NCBI GenBank assembly: GCA_046262175.1
Contig: JBHENF010000107.1
Span: 1-6,773, forward strand
Reading direction: 5' to 3'
From: RYN-124 sp046262175
Lineage (GTDB): Bacteria; Actinomycetota; Actinomycetes; Mycobacteriales; SCTD01
Length of the DNA stretch: 6,773 nt
Each line of letters starts with the position of its first letter. The stretch's first letter is position 1. The position numbers and the translations under genes are program-made. Below the pieces are notes generated by a model, which did not search any database, was not told the DNA's origin, and saw only the letters and a program-made list of their open reading frames with translations. Positions 6,460 to 6,773 of the stretch are shown one piece after another.

Positions 6460-6773
6460 GTGAGCGCGCAGGAAGCGGCCGAAATTGCCCGCGAGCAGGA
6501 GCTCGTGGACGCTGCGCTCGCCCGGCTCGACGTGCTGCGCGCGGAGACCGCGGCGGCCGAGGACGCGGGCCTGCGCGGCAGCGGCGGGTCGCCGCAGGCG
6601 GTCTACGAGCGCGACGTCACGGTGCTGCACTTCGCCGGCCGGCGTGCCGTTCTGGACGCCGCCGGGGACGGGCTCGTGTTCGGCCGGCTCGACCGTCAGG
6701 ACGGCACGGTGCACCACATCGGCCGGGTGGGGGTGCGTACGGAGGAGCAGCACCCGCTGGTCGTCGACTGGCG
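6460..6773 (+). CDS. HelD/HelR-like RNA polymerase-recycling ATPase (UvrD/Rep-type helicase fold), N-terminal part only
   Basis: The first 104 residues of an open frame that continues past the right edge. It begins with a charged, alanine- and glutamate-rich stretch (SAQEAAEIAREQELVDAALA and onward, to about residue 40) that looks like a coiled coil, followed by TVLHFAGRRAVLD, LVFGRLDRQDG, HHIGRVGVRTEEQ and HPLVVDWR at the edge. This order, in particular FGR.D...G...IGR.GV and LVVDWR, is the N-terminal pattern of the SF1 HelD family. In that family the coiled coil enters the RNA polymerase secondary channel and the ATPase removes stalled polymerase from DNA. The actinobacterial HelR branch contributes to rifampicin tolerance. 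The Walker motifs and polymerase-inserting loops lie beyond the window, so HelD and HelR cannot be told apart. I saw no rifamycin-associated palindrome in the upstream 53 bp. The GTG start is supported by AGGAG. Confidence 0.8.
   Translation, partial: MSAQEAAEIAREQELVDAALARLDVLRAETAAAEDAGLRGSGGSPQAVYERDVTVLHFAGRRAVLDAAGDGLVFGRLDRQDGTVHHIGRVGVRTEEQHPLVVDW

Overview
This 6.8-kb window comes from a chromosome of very high GC content (I estimate about 70%) with strong G/C preference at third codon positions, frequent GTG starts, very short intergenic gaps and actinobacterial-type gene families (a HelD/HelR-like RNA polymerase motor, a YbdK-type carboxylate-amine ligase, a GHRHWG-type Nudix protein). 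It most likely belongs to an actinomycete (Actinomycetota). I cannot name a genus. I see no insertion sequence, prophage, CRISPR array, tRNA or rRNA.

Layout, left to right. (1) 1-1085, minus: the first 361 residues of an AMP-forming acyl-CoA synthetase whose C-terminal end lies off the left edge. (2) 1082-2080, minus: a zinc-independent NADP-dependent oxidoreductase of the MDR superfamily (CurA/prostaglandin-reductase type), joined to the ligase by a 4-bp ATGA stop/start overlap. (3) 2185-3959, plus: a secreted hydrolase with an N-terminal FN3-like domain and a neutral/alkaline ceramidase-type catalytic domain, interrupted by a one-base frameshift near 2885-2887. (4) 3925-4733, minus: a crotonase-superfamily (enoyl-CoA hydratase/isomerase) gene, interrupted by a one-base frameshift near 4359-4360. 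Its 3' end overlaps the 3' end of the ceramidase-like gene. (5) 4761-5207, plus: a Nudix hydrolase, diverging from the crotonase gene across only 27 bp. (6) 5208-5305: a convergent intergenic gap holding a perfect 12-bp inverted repeat. (7) 5306-6406, minus: a YbdK-family carboxylate-amine ligase (GCS2 fold). (8) 6460-6773, plus: the first 104 residues of a HelD/HelR-like RNA polymerase-recycling ATPase that runs off the right edge.

The ligase, MDR reductase and crotonase all belong to families that commonly act on acyl-CoA or enone compounds, and a ceramidase-like enzyme could release fatty acids. A lipid or acyl-CoA catabolic neighbourhood is therefore plausible, but the sequence does not prove it. 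The right half (Nudix, carboxylate-amine ligase, HelD) looks like ordinary housekeeping or stress genes.

I did not find a convincing undescribed system. The points most worth a second look are the two one-base G-run deletions in neighbouring unrelated genes (sequencing error or decay), the crotonase protein that lacks both canonical hydratase glutamates and instead carries a decarboxylase-like TPxxLGxxY motif, and the inverted-repeat element between 5228 and 5289.
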